DNA from: Utricularia gibba
Lineage: Eukaryota > Streptophyta > Magnoliopsida > Lamiales > Lentibulariaceae
Assembly: GCA_002189035.1 (NCBI GenBank)
Contig: CM007991.1
Coordinates: 3,472,001-3,536,000 of the forward strand
Length of the DNA stretch: 64,000 nucleotides
Direction: 5' to 3'
Position numbers and translations under genes: made by a program. Each line of letters starts with the position of its first letter. Position 1 is the first letter of the stretch. A model generated the notes under the pieces. It saw only the letters and a program-made list of their open reading frames with translations, had not been told where the DNA came from and did not search any database. This document shows positions 1-11,800 of this stretch, piece after piece.

Positions 1-10
1 GAAATCTCAC

Positions 11-744
11 CTGCAGTTGCCGGGAGTATTTTGACATGAGAAACGAAGCGAATTCCTTCGGAGTGAATCTGCTGGTGGAGTTGTAGAATTGGGGTACGTA
101 GTTCAACAGATAATCGTTGCTGCCGAATACCAGTGAATATATGCAGGAACCCAGAAATTCTCGAGCCCTTGTGCGATCGCCCAGCATTTCTTCGGCTCTG
201 GAGACGGTGGATTCATGGTTGGACAATTGCTGCTTCAGGCTGATAACGCCTCCCTTCAGATCAAGGATCGCCTTTTTGTAAGTTGCCTCATACAAGTTTC
301 AGTTGCAGAAAGGGAAGCCATACTTACCGGTTGATCAAGAATCCCAGCTCCACCTGATCCATAGTTAACTCCTCGCAGAAAGTCCTTCTCCTGCGCCTTC
401 GCGTATGGCGGAATGTAGTCATCGAACCCCAGTAACTCAGCTGCGGATAGCAAATAGTTAGTCTGTCTGTTCTCCCTGTCATTCAGGCGATGATGATGAT
501 CACAGTTCATACCCATGATATCTGCGAAGTTTCTCCCGTTGGTGTAGCGGCCGGTCGGGCCGCCGGGGAAGTCGATGCCGTAGGGAAGAAAGTTGGCCTT
601 GTAGACGGTCTGCCGATCGTTGTTGTTGCCGTTGTCGACGATGGAATCCCCGAACACGAAGAAGCAGGGAACTTGTGGCTTGCACTGAGCTGTGATTAAA
701 AAATGCTGGAGGAAGCAGATGATGATAATGTACCTGGGCTCCAT
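11..744 (-). CDS. GDSL esterase/lipase, 5' part (gene runs off the left edge)
   Basis: This is a secreted serine hydrolase of the plant GDSL family (acyl ester hydrolysis, usually apoplastic). Three exons are visible: 744-513, 440-328 and 271-11. Intron borders are GT-AG and the reading frame holds across all three. The start is the ATG at 744, followed by a hydrophobic signal peptide ending near ITAQC. Block I with the nucleophile serine reads FVFGDSIVDNGNNN, and block III is GSNDYLLNY in exon 3. The middle of the protein (NGRNFADIM, then AELLGFDDYIPPYA) is typical of the family. The donor at bases 9-10 shows that the gene continues to the left, so the catalytic Asp and His of block V are outside the window. 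The family is certain; the substrate cannot be predicted. Confidence 0.9.
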
Positions 745-2145
745 GGCTCAACAACTGGGCAGAGGAACCTCAATTTATACACAGAACGCCATGGAAACAG
801 GGTTTTAAATTATTAAAAAAAACAAAGTGTTTGTGTAATAGGTCATATGTCGGTTCAAGCTTTAAAAAAAGTTTCTTTTTTAAAGTAAACACCAATTATA
901 TCCAATTTGTCAAGCTTTTAAATAGTGAAAATTAGTTACATTAAATTTTCAATAATATAGATGATTAACAAAGCAATGGTAATCATTTTATAATATTTTA
1001 AATAGTAAAAATCAATCATATCAATTTTTGCTCAAAAAACATGGTTCAATACGACCGGCTCCGGGCAAGATTAGAAACGCTGTGCTGACTGTACTTTCTC
1101 AAAAATAATGGGCCATCTAATTATATATATATATATAATTTTAATAATACTGCCAATTTTTACATTATTTATGCCCAATTACATGATCCAGCCCAACTGC
1201 TTCGGCCAGCTAGTTAAAAATCTAGGCCCAAAAAGAGCCCAACTAGAGGGCCTACTTCAATTACGTGGCCTTTTTTTTACTCAACTATTAAATCAAAATA
1301 AATCGTTTTGGACATGATATTAATTAAATTTAAATTATTATAAAATAAAAAAACGAATCACATCTCAATTACCAGTCAATCACGTTTATATCATAATTTA
1401 AGATCTAAATTTTGAATGAATCATTTTATATTTTTTAATAAAAATATTTAATTACATTCTATTTGACAATGGAGATCTTGAAACCTCTCGTAAGCGATGG
1501 AAAGAAGTAAAAACTGGATCGATAGGGAGAGGGATTAAATTGGTCTGAAAAAATTAAAGATTCAATCATAATTTTGAACATGATCAAACTAATTGTACAA
1601 ACGAAATAGTTAATATTTAGTTGGGGGTATAAAGGGAGATTAATTAATGGGTATTAGATATTACTGTGTTGTTTGATTTGCGAGTTTATATATCCCAAGA
1701 TTATACATATATTTGATAAACCGTGTTGGTGGGATTATGTAAAGTAACAACACCCTAAAAGATTTAACCTTGATTTTTAAAAATGATAATTACTATTAAT
1801 ATCACGTTGTCACAACATTCTACCTCAATGATTGTTTAGAATCCGCCAATTTAGGACACTCCAAACAAAAAACAATTGAAGACAAATGATGATGAGCAAA
1901 AAGCTTGTGGTTACACAAATTCCCACTATCCTCTCACTTCATCCATTCAATCAGAAGTCCATACCTTCAGAAGACAGCAAAAAAGAGTCACATTACAAAA
2001 TTACAGAGACTTTTTTGTCATATGCAGCAGACGCCCCTTGTGATTGATCGTCCAAGATCAAGCACAGTCCTTCCTTCACCAACATCTGCATCCTGGATCT
2101 CCTTCTGCAGCCATAGAATTTACTTCCTCTAAGGTGTGTTCTCCA
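745..2145. other. Intergenic, AT-rich, between two divergent genes
   Basis: I see no gene here. The stretch separates the divergent GDSL and subtilase genes and must contain both promoters. Between about 1108 and 1260 there is a cluster of GGCCC/GCCCA-type motifs (ATGGGCCA, ATGCCCAA, CAGCCCAAC, AGGCCCAAA, GAGCCCAAC, AGGGCCTA) inside otherwise AT-rich DNA. Confidence 0.6.
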
Positions 2146-5135
2146 ATGGGAAACGAAGGGAGCTCCCATGGATGGAGGATGAGTTCGCATCATCTGGTTA
2201 TGTGGATTCTGCTGTTCCTCGTCGCTGTATCGGTTTGCTGCGCTGAAGAGAAGGTTGGGGTTGATTCTGGGGGGTCGTTTTTGTGCAACCATGTGCGCTA
2301 TTGATGCGTATGATAGCGACTGAAATTCGGAATCCTGTATTGTGTTGTGTAGGTGTATGTGGTGTACTTTGGAGAGCATACTGGAGAAAGAACGCATGCT
2401 GAGATCGAAGAGACACACCTCTCTTATCTGCTGTCTGTGAAGGAAACTGAAGGGGAAGCTAAGTCTTCTCTCCTTTACAGCTACAAGCACAGCATCAATG
2501 GCTTCTCCGCCCGCCTCACCCCCTCCCAAGCCGCCCAAATCTCCAGTGAAGTTTCTTCCTTTCTTTGATCATATAGTTCTTGGTTTTTACGATCTGTTTG
2601 TTTGTTATGGTGGGTAGAAATGGAGGAAGTGGTGTCGGTGTACGAGAGCGCGCCGTGGAAGTACAGTCTCCACACGACGCGGTCGTGGGAGTTCTCCGGC
2701 GTCGAGGTGGCGGGGGCGGAGGTGACCCACCGGAGTGGCACCGAGGATCTGCTGCTGAAGTCCAAGTACGGGAGCGACGTCGTTGTCGGGGTTGTGGATA
2801 CCGGTATGATCCAATTTATCGTTGCAGACTCGTGACGCTGAAGATTCTGTGTATCGGATCATGTGACCCTGCTGATTTGGATTTAGGTGTTTGGCCGGAA
2901 TCGGAGAGCTTCGACGACAGGGACGTCACCGGCGTCCCCAAGTCGTGGATCGGAATTTGCCAAACGGGTGAAGGGTTCAACTCCACGCACTGCAACAGGT
3001 CAACTGCAAAATGGAAGTAAATTATTTTAATAAAAGAAATCAATTAAATGTTTTTAATTTTCAGGAAAATTATTGGGGCGCGGTACTACATCGCGGGCTA
3101 CGAGGCCCACTACGGCCCACTGAATAGATCCACGGATTTTCTATCCCCACGTGACAAGGACGGGCACGGCACCCACACGGCGTCGACTGCCGCCGGACGC
3201 CAGGTGCAAGGTGTTTCCGCGATCGGCGGATACGCGGCGGGGACGGCCTCCGGAGGAGCGCCACGCGCTCGCCTGGCGATATACAAGGTGTGCTGGCCGA
3301 TTCCGGGAAAGGGAAAAGAGGACGGGGACACGTGCATCGAATCCGACATTCTCGCGGCGATCGACCAGGCGATTGCCGATGGCGTCCATGTGCTTAGCAT
3401 TTCCATTGGGACAAAAACGCCGACGGCGTACCTTGAAGACGGCATCGCTATCGGTTCCTTTCATGCGTTGAAGAAAAACATCGTCGTTTCTTGCAGCGCC
3501 GGCAACAATGGCCCTGGTGCGGCGACGCTGGCGAATACGGCGCCGTGGATCATCACCGTTGGGGCAAGCAGCGTCGATCGTGAATTTATATCCTCCGTCA
3601 CCCTCGGCAACGGGAAGCGCATACCTGTGAGATTACTCATTTCACGATTCGACCTCTGATTCTGTTTGTCATTGGTATTCTTTTTCCGTGTTTCCAGGGC
3701 CAAACGGTGACACCGTACAAGCTGAACAAGTTCTATCCACTCATTCGTGGAGCTCAAGCTGCCAACTCTAGCGTTCCTACAGAGTTGCTTGAGTGAGTAT
3801 GCGTATGTAATTCCTGATCAAAATTAACAAAGCACTGAGACTGTGGTGGGAAATTTACAGCCAATGCATGCCGGGATCTCTTATGCCGGAGAAGGCTACC
3901 GGAAAGATAGTATTCTGCATGCGTGGGAACGGAACCAGGGTTGGCAAAGGCATGGAGGTGAAACGGGCAGGAGGAATAGGCTATGTGTTGGGGAATGGTA
4001 AGCTCAACGGCGATGATTTGGTTGTGGACGCCCATGTTCTCCCGGCTACGGCCATCACTTACAAAAACTCGCTCAAGATTCTTGAATACATCAACTCAAA
4101 TAAGGATTCCACGGCTTATATAACGCCATCGAAGACGGTGATCGGCACGAAACCAGCTCCAACCATGGCTTCTTTCTCCAGTCGAGGCCCGAACACCATT
4201 TTCCCTGATATTCTCAAGGCAATGCGCTTCCCTTCACTCTTAAATTTTCCATCTCCTTTAGGAAATTGGAATTCTGATATGGGATCTTTGCTGTATTTCC
4301 TTGTCTTTAGCCTGATATCACAGGTCCTGGGTTGAATATACTAGCTGCATGGAGCGGAGCATCTTCTCCGACGAGGACGGATGAAGACAAAAGGTCGGTT
4401 AAGTACAACATCCTCTCAGGCACTTCCATGTCCTGCCCACATATTAGCGGTGCCGCTGTCCTCCTCAAGGCCATCCATCCGAACTGGAGCAGCGCCGCGA
4501 TAAGATCAGCCCTCATAACCACAGGTATTCTTCACATTTTGTAGCAATCTTGTTAAGCCATGTAAATGGAGCTCACATAAATTTGCTATCCTGCAGCCGG
4601 TACAGACAACAACGAAGGCACTACAATCACAGATGCCACAGGCCAGCCAGCAAACCCATTCCAATTTGGTGGAGGCCATTTCAGGCCAGTAAAGGCTGTA
4701 GATCCAGGGCTGGTCTACAACGCCTCTTATGTCGACTATCTTCTGTTCTTGTGTGGCAATAGCAGCGCCACCAAACCACCTGCAAGCTTAAACTGCCCGG
4801 CCAATCCTCCTACTCCAGGGAATTTGAACTATCCTTCAGTGCAGATACCTTACCTCAACGATACAGCTGCTGTGGTGAGAACTGTCACAAATGTTGGAAG
4901 CATACAGAGTACATATTATGTTAGCACATCACCACCACCTGGAGTGTCAGTCAAGATATATCCTCCTGTTCTGCACTTCAATTACCTTGGCCAGGCTCAG
5001 AGCTTCACCATCAAAATAAGCAGGGATGGCAAATACAAAGTCAGCAATGACACCGGTAACTATGTGTTTGGATGGTACAAATGGTTTGATGGAATTCATA
5101 GTGTTAGAAGTCCCATTGCAGTAAAGCTAGCATAA
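2146..5135 (+). CDS. SBT5.6: Subtilisin-like serine protease, SBT5.6 type
   Basis: This is a secreted plant subtilase (family S8). Nine exons: 2146-2253, 2353-2545, 2618-2803, 2887-2998, 3065-3626, 3698-3792, 3861-4218, 4311-4524 and 4597-5135. They total 2367 nt and encode 788 aa. A signal peptide ([14 protein letters not shown] region) is followed by the I9 propeptide (VYVVYFGEH to TPSQAAQIS). The catalytic residues are D161 (GVVDTG), H234 (DGHGTHT), N347 (SAGNNGP) and S577 (SGTSMSCP). A PA insert lies between N and S and a fibronectin-III-like tail ends SPIAVKLA. As I remember it, the closest family member is Arabidopsis SBT5.6: [22 protein letters not shown] and the ending RSPIAV agree. 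An alternative in-frame start is the ATG at 2179. All introns are GT-AG except intron 7 (4219-4310), which starts with GC. The coding sequence is intact. Confidence 0.93.
4219..4310 (+). other. GC-AG intron in the SBT5.6-type gene
   Basis: The exon ends ATTCTCAAG at 4218 and the next bases are GCAATG. The acceptor is TTTAG at 4306-4310 and the reading frame (DILK, then PDITGPG) is exact. The second subtilase in this window has an intron at the same codon with an ordinary GT donor (52938), so this is a GT to GC change at a conserved intron position. Confidence 0.85.
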
Positions 5136-5610
5136 AGTAGGGATCTTTCATTCTGCTGAGTCATTCTTGTTCAGAAGTATGAATCATTGTTCATTCTCAA
5201 ACAAGTTTTCATTTTCAGTTCTCCACAGCATCAGGATTCAATAACCATCGAAAGCAGGATCCAGAAACTTCGATTGATGTTCAACACGACGACAAGTGCT
5301 CAACAAAGAGACACATTGAAACTTGAAAGTATTATCAAGGCTGTTTGTGAGGGATGTAAACAGGTTTACTGTAACAGAAGGCTTAAAGATTATGAAGCAA
5401 TCTGTGTCGCAATACCAGTTCTTTAGTATCTGCCCTTCAACCAAATGCACAGAAACAAGTATTCTGGGCATTAACAAACGGGCAACGTGCACTTACAGCC
5501 TTGTCAATGTACAAAATGACCAAAACAACGAAGAGGGAAAAAAAAATCAGAGAATCGGATTTAACACAAACGTAGTTGAAAGGAAAAAAAAAAGTGAGAA
5601 AAGAAAGCGC
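5136..5610. other. 3' flank of the subtilase gene
   Basis: This probably holds the 3' UTR of the subtilase transcript. The open frame that runs from 5323 to 5883 has low-complexity Lys/Arg-rich content and overlaps the minus-strand snoRNA, so I do not treat it as a gene. Confidence 0.5.
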
Positions 5611-5697
5611 AGAAGAGATCAGATGGTAGTGCATGATTTTCGATTCATCATTCAGATGCAGAGTACATATATGGGAAAATATCATCACGCCTCTCCT
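5611..5697 (-). ncRNA. C/D box snoRNA, U33-like (predicted 18S rRNA 2'-O-methylation guide)
   Basis: Read on the minus strand this 87-nt unit has a box C GTGATGA (5688-5682), a box D' CTGA (5655-5652), a box C' ATGATGA (5651-5645) and a box D CTGA (5622-5619). The flanks pair as an 8-bp terminal stem: AGGAGAGG (5697-5690) with TCTCTTCT (5618-5611), including two G-U pairs. Upstream of box D, CATGCACTACCA can pair over 12 nt, with one G-U, with the conserved 18S segment TGGTGGTGCATG. The fifth base before box D faces a U in that segment. Relative to the U32 (SNORD32A) target, this is the position equivalent to human 18S Um1326, the SNORD33 target. The rRNA and human snoRNA sequences are from memory. 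The D' guide target is unknown. Confidence 0.68.
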
Positions 5698-5840
5698 TTC
5701 CGCACCTCGTATCAGAAGGAAAACGCCGAGAAAAGAATTATCACACAGGGAACCAATCAAATTGTCAATCATCACATTGAAACCCTAACTGGATGCAAAT
5801 TCAGCCTGAGGCGACAAAAAAGTATCATCACACTCCCATC
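5698..5840 (-). ncRNA. Possible further C/D snoRNA unit(s) in the same locus
   Basis: On the minus strand there are two more exact GTGATGA C boxes (5831-5825 and 5775-5769), with CTGA boxes at 5804-5801 and 5715-5712. One reading is a snoRNA from 5775 to 5712 with a guide CTCGGCGTTTTCCTT before its D box. Another starts at 5831 and is flanked by GGGA and TCCC. I could not find a convincing terminal stem for the first, or a canonical D box for the second, and I do not recognise an rRNA target. Confidence 0.33.
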
Positions 5841-6040
5841 GGAAGAACGAGACCCTTACACCCCGAAAATGTACGATGGATGAAATATGAAAAGAAAACA
5901 TCTCTTCTTCACACTCTCTTCAGATCGATTACTTCATGAAACGATTCTACAAGGTAATGCACCGAAGGCATTTTCCAGTCGGCTACGGCGAGCCAATGAC
6001 CCTCAGGTCTGGCTGGCGGGGCGAAAGTGGGGATGGTTGT

Positions 6041-6145
6041 TATATATACAACGCATTAGGGTTTGCCTTATCTGATCTGACCCTGGTTTTCCCATGGGCT
6101 GAAGGCCCAATAATTGAAGGGTCCATTATAGATATGGGCTTATAA
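6041..6145 (-). promoter_or_regulatory. Minus-strand snoRNA-type promoter: Site II motifs, telo-box, TATA
   Basis: In minus orientation the order is: AAGCCCATA and TTGGGCCTT and AGCCCATGGG (Site II, about 6139-6095), then the telo-box AAACCCTAAT (6064-6055), then a TATA element TATATATA (about 6048-6041). Site II plus telo-box is the usual combination in plant promoters for ribosomal protein genes and snoRNA clusters. The TATA box lies on the downstream side only for minus-strand transcription, towards the snoRNA at 5.6 kb. It could also act in the other direction. Confidence 0.5.
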
Positions 6146-7420
6146 GGCCGGTAGAGGACCAAGGTTCAAAGCTGCACAGTAACAGATTATAGTTGTTGAC
6201 CGGAGGTCAAAGATACCGAGCGTGTGCTTCACGTTCCAAATCCGAAGACGTTAATTCTGCTCTTTTTATTTTTATTTCCGGAAGCCGGCACGTGTGTATG
6301 AGGTGGTATATTTTCCACGTGGCGGTTGTTTATTTGTGTGAATCCAAAAAGAGAGAGAGCTTGTGGATCGGGATTATCATACCCTACACCCGGCTTTTAC
6401 GTAATATTAGTTGTACCTTTCCGACTACCCTTGCCCCTTGCTGCGCCGAAGGTACAAATGTCATTGCTTGAGAGATGGTGAGAATAATTTGTCATGGCGG
6501 GAGCCGGAGTTTTACAGAGAAAGAGAGCGCGTGTTATTTCTGTTCGCGAGAGAAGGATTGAACTTTATCAGGTATTGCTCACGGTGGTTGTGGTGGTAGA
6601 CCGTGTTAATTTGTTGTTGGGCTCTCGCAGTTTTTTCAAACTTTGGATTCGGTTCCACGCTTTGTTTTTCTTGTAATGAATGGCTCAGTGATCACCTTTT
6701 GGGGTTGTGCAAGTCGTTTTGATTTGAGTTTTACTTGATTAGTTAATATATTTGCTTTTCGCACTCAAGGTGGAATTCGATGTTTTCATTGTACCTGAGG
6801 GATTGATCAGTTCGGCGTGGCTGGATTGGTTAAGGAATTTGAGTTTTTTTTTTCTATAATTTTGGGGTTTTCTGCTTCCAGTATGATTGAATTCTGCCTT
6901 CTGTGCTTACGTATCATGAGATAGATTTATCACCTCTTGCGATTGATGTTGGTACGTATCCCTCGAAGTTATTTATATATTTGTCTAGTTATGTTGTTTA
7001 AGGGTGGTTTGTTCAACTTATACCTACGTACATGGTAGCTAGATTCGGAAACCTTCCTTTTGAATGAGTTACATCGTCCTTCTGAACGAAGGCTTTTTTT
7101 TTTATTTTCCTTGTTTTGATGGCATTTCTGGTATCATTCCTCCTTTTCCAGTTTGAAGCTCGCATGGGCTTCCTCTCTCACTGACGATCGTGGTAAAACA
7201 TTGGCTCTTTGGATCAAATGCCCTCAGTAAAAATGGTGAATAATTCATCTTCTGTCTGCATAAAGGAAAAAAAATGGCCTCACTGATAATTTGGATGTCC
7301 TCTTGAGTATATAACTAGTACTGTTTAGTATTTTCTGTTACCCTGTTCAGCAGATGACTTATGTAAATTTTTGTTTCAACAACTCTCGTTCGTTACACTT
7401 CATGTTGATTGTTTGCAGAA
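6146..7420. other. Region with no confident gene upstream of the phosphatase relic
   Basis: A short open frame starts at 6494 (MAGAGVLQRKRARV) and reaches a good-looking donor, CAG followed by GTATTG, at about 6571. It could be a 5' exon spliced to the phosphatase-like exon at 7421. I find no exon in between that encodes the phosphatase DLDxT motif. The rest is T-rich intron-like sequence. Confidence 0.4.
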
Positions 7421-7952
7421 ACGCTTGTGCACTCTAGACGGGACCCCAGTGCTGATGCAGGCTTCAACTTTACTGTTTTCTTCAACGAGAAGGGACATGC
7501 GATTTATGTGAAGCCAAGACCACGTCTTCAAACCTTTCTTCATAGGGTGTCTCAAATGTTTGAATTTGTCGTGTTCACAGCTAGTCAGAGCATCTACGCC
7601 AAACAAATTTTTGACGCACTGGATCCGGATGGCATGATTATTTTGAGACGAGCGTATCGTGACTCATGCATCTTTTCTGAAGACACCTATGTGAAAGACT
7701 TGACCATCTTTGGCGTGGACTTGGCGAAAGTTGCCATAGTTGTTAACACTCCACAGGTATCTTTCCTACCAGGAACGGCAGGACTTCACTGCTCTAGGTT
7801 TTCAGGTTGCAAGTTGATAATGGTCTTCCGATTAAGAGCTGGCTCAATGAGCCATCAGAAGCTACACTCCTTTCACTACTGCCTTTCCTAGAGCCCTTGG
7901 TTGATGCCGATGATGGCCCCTCATTGCCAAGGAATTTGGTGACAAGGAATAA
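7421..7952 (+). pseudogene. SCP1-like (CTD-type) small phosphatase relic
   Basis: The translation from 7421 matches the C-terminal two-thirds of plant SCP1-like HAD phosphatases: ETLVHS, YVKPRPRLQTFLHRV, FEFVVFTASQSIYA, CIFSEDTYVKDL, then VFRLQVDNGLPIKSW and LLPFLEPLVDADD. Several defects argue against function. The catalytic DLDxT is absent: only ET remains at the exon start and no upstream exon supplies DLD. The VDNSPQ motif reads VVNTPQ, so its acidic residue is lost. The intron before VFRLQ is only about 41 bp (7757-7797), short for a plant. A loss of about 4 bases near 7914 shifts the frame, after which IAKEFGDKE and a stop follow in another frame (to 7952). Most likely a decayed or partial duplicate. 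Confidence 0.72.
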
Positions 7953-8853
7953 GCTCCCAGTGTTCCCTCTGATCAACCCGTACCTCCATCTTTGTATGTG
8001 CTTGCTATTCTATTCTTCACCCTTGACAAATCTTATGCATCTCCTCACATGGTTGAGTCAACCCCTATTGTCATTCTCAAAGCTTCCCTGTTTTAGGCTA
8101 TTAATCTGGCTTGTCCCCACGAGGTAAATTTTGTTTTCTTTGATGTCATCTTAAATGCTTACTTCCTTGTACATAAGCTGATGTATATGAAGAACCATTG
8201 ATGTGAATTCCATATTGTTTCCATCCAAACTGGTTGAATCTTATACTGATATGCCTTCTGTGGAGGCAGTAGTGACAGCACCCCTTATGAGAGGAAACAT
8301 GCCCTCTAATGCTTCTCCTTTTGCAAGTCTCTTCAGACATGTCTGAGAATCTTTGCTTCATGGTTCTTCCCCTAGCTTGCCATTTGTCTATTCTAGGCGT
8401 GGACTTAACAGATTGTGGATGTGGCTCCAGGGCACACAAATCACATAGCCACGTGACAATCTCCAATTCTATAAAAAAAAGGTTTTATTACAGAAATTAA
8501 CATCCTTTAGTGGGAAAAAAAACGGTTTTTTTATTTCCAAAGATGGCTTAGAAAAGGCAAAGTAGACCTTGATCGCGGGATACGAGGGAGGGAGATGGAG
8601 GGGGGTTTTCTTTTCCCTAAACTGTTGAAAACCTCTTCGCCTTTTCGGTGCATTTTGAAGAAAATCTATCCACTCGGCACTGCCCTCTGTTTGCTAACTC
8701 AATCTCTATATAATACACACAATCCTCCTTTGTGGGTGTTTCCAGTTTGTTGTTTTGGCGGGGTGCGATTCTGATTCTTGCGGCGGAATTTGCGATTAAG
8801 GGAAGGGTAAGGAAAGCGTTTGCGTTGCAGTTTTGAGAATTGGAATCAGATCC
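7953..8853. other. Intergenic, promoter and 5' UTR of the GIP1-like gene
   Basis: No gene is visible from 7953 to about 8690. A TATA-like ATATAATA near 8708-8715, followed by pyrimidine-rich and then GC-richer leader sequence up to 8853, fits the start of the GIP1-like transcription unit. Confidence 0.5.
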
Positions 8854-11800
8854 ATGGGTGCGACAAGGGGAAGTGGTTCAGTAAATAGTGGCGGTCCGCA
8901 ATCCATTCCCGCGGGGCGCGGGAGATGTTGCAGAGTTTGAAGGAGATAGTGAATTGTTCCGATTCGGAGATCTATGCTGCTCTTAAAGAATGCAATATGG
9001 ACCCTAACGAGGCCTTTCATCGTCTCCTGTCTCAAGGTTATTGCTTTTCTTGGAAAAAAAAAATACTAAGGGGCTTGTAGAGAGTTCTGGTATATTTCTT
9101 TTGTCTGATTCTGGATTATAGGATAGTGGACCAAGGTAAACAGGCGAGTTTTTTACTCTTTTTAATATTAATCCATGATTCAATTCTCCCAGATCCTTTC
9201 CATGAGGTTAAGAGTAAACGAGAAAAGAAGAAAGAGGTATGCACTATGTTGTAATTTAGCATAATAAAGTTTTCTCTTATTTTTCATGATGCCCTCTCTT
9301 GTATTGTTGAGTGATACTTGTGGGAAGCTTGGGGCCATGTTGTTTTGCGTAGTTCAGCCGAATCTTAACCAATTGCTTAGTACAAAATTTTTGATGCAGG
9401 GTAAATATATTACGGAGTCAAAGCCTTGCTCTAGCAGTAATGTAAGTCGAAGTGGCAAGAGTGGTACTGAAAGATACCTTGGCCGTCATGGTTCAGCGTC
9501 AAATAATTCTTCTGGTACTGTTAAATTCATCATTGTATGTGAATATCGTCATGGATTTTGGCTTTCTGGACTCTGAAGTGACCCAAAACTGAGCTATTAT
9601 ATTTTGCCATTAGAGTGTTCCTCTTTTCCTGGAAAGTCATTAAACAAGAAAGAAAATGGATCATCTCATTCAAGTTATTTTTCCTCAGTCCCTGGTGTGG
9701 CGGGGCATGGAAGAAGCAGAGGGCCCAATGGTTCAAGGTTGACCTTTTAATCCCCTTCATTTCGTTTTGGTACCTCATGACACATCCACTTTTCACATTT
9801 ATGTTGTTTGGATGAATCCTGATCATTTATAATTCTACCTCTTATGTTGCAGTGATGGATTTTCTGCTGAAAGTAAAGGGTCATTTGTTGGAACATATCA
9901 TGAGGAAAAATCTGACTTTGTTCTTCCTGCCAGGACTTCCTGGGTTAGTCATGGTCAGATATCCATGGCTGATATCTTGAAGATGGGAAGATCAAATGAC
10001 GATATTCCAAACAATCAGTCTTCACATCACCACATTTCACGTGGTGATTTAGTACACCCAGGAGACCACGAACCTGAATATCCTTATTCCGAAATTTCCT
10101 CATTTCAGAATGTACAAACCAATGAAGAGTGGCCTTCCATGAAGCAGTTAGCAGCTGCTACTGTAGTATCAGCTCCTGAGTGGATTTTGGATACTGAGAA
10201 TCATGTAGAGATGTCCAGTGTGCTTTCTGATAAGATAGTCCCGCTCCATGAGTCAAAAGAAGTTCAGCATCTTGGTCATTATAGTACTGAAAAGCTAAGA
10301 GCAAGTGAAATATTGTCAGAACCTGTCAGTGGAAAGTTTTCAGATGATTGTTCTAGAGATCATTCTCTTTTGGAAAACAATCTAGACAGGAACAAGAGCG
10401 CTTGCCAGCATGAAGCTAATAGTTTGCATGAAGGTAGGTTATCACTAGTGTGAATTCAATTCAGCCTTAAGGCCTCTTCTAATTTATAAGACATTTTTTA
10501 CATATTTGTAAATGCCTGGTGAAAAATCATGAATGTTTGTGAAATCTCTTGCAGCTTTGGGAGGCAATTATATAGTTAGGCACATTTTGCATTTCTGACC
10601 GTTGGGAGTTTAGTTTCTCATATGGATGTATTTTTGTGAGTCTTGCAGTTGATGAGGTTATTGAATCCGTATCATCTATCGCCCAGAACTTCCAACAATT
10701 AGATGTGAACAAGGATGCCCAAGGCTTGCTATCCGAGGGATATGTAACTTCAGTTGTAATTCCAGATCATTTACAAATTCATGGTGCAGATTGTTCTCAT
10801 TTGAGCTTTGGTAGTTTTGGAGCTGGGTTGAGCATGGAACAGTCTGTTGCAGAATCTGTGCCTAGGAAGGTTAACTTGGAACAGGGACTGCCAATTGAGC
10901 CTGAAATTTCATCAGTTGGTCGTGCTGGAACTAGGTACACTCATAGCATGTTATAATATCTGGTAATCGGTCTTGTTCATTCTGATTTCTGACCTCCTGC
11001 TAACTTATTTTCTGGTTGCTGTTATCATGTTGCAGAATATCCGAGTGTTATGATGATGATTCCCGTGTAAATTCGTCTAATGATGGTTTGTTCCATGGAA
11101 CTGTTGAGGGTTCTAGAAAGTGTGATCAACCCCCAGTGTCACAAACTAACACGTCAAAGCATGAGAGTGCTGGATTAGCACATGGAAATCAGTATTCTTT
11201 TCCTTCAGCCAACCCAGGCTTCAAATTTGATGATTTCCATCACTCAAATACCACTCCTAGCCAAACAAGTTCTCAGATGCAAGAACTCGCTTCCTTCTCA
11301 AATGTTATGGTATGGTGTTTTCTGCGCTTTTCTTTGAGTAGACCAAATAGAAATTCAAGTTATTTTGACGTCGAGGTTAGATCAGGTGATTAGGTGTTCT
11401 GCTTCATGACCTCAATTATGGGAAGATTCACCCGAGTCATCAAGATACTTAATCTGTCTGATTTGAAAAATAATTCATTCCATTCTGCTGATAATTTTGT
11501 TGTCCAACAGCCACACGCCGAGTCTCTTCAAGGCATCTTGCCGTCTGCTAGTGTTCAACCTACCAAGGAATCTGGTGTTCGGTACCCATTCTCTTCTACC
11601 CAGTTAATGCCTGACAAGTATGGAACTTCTGTCTCCTCTGTTGGCATTTCTGCGATTGCACCTGAGGTATTCATTTTCAATGAGTTTTTTTCTGTTAATT
11701 CTGAAGCCTTAATGGTTCTCCTTGGTGCCTTATTTTGCCAGGCTTTGACGATGGCTGGTGTATCAGCAGTGGAACCAGCTTTGTCATCAACCGCACAGCC

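Noticed and set aside
5323-5883. 186-aa open frame on the plus strand
   Set aside because: Low-complexity Lys/Arg-rich translation without family resemblance; it overlaps a well-formed snoRNA on the other strand and the subtilase 3' region.
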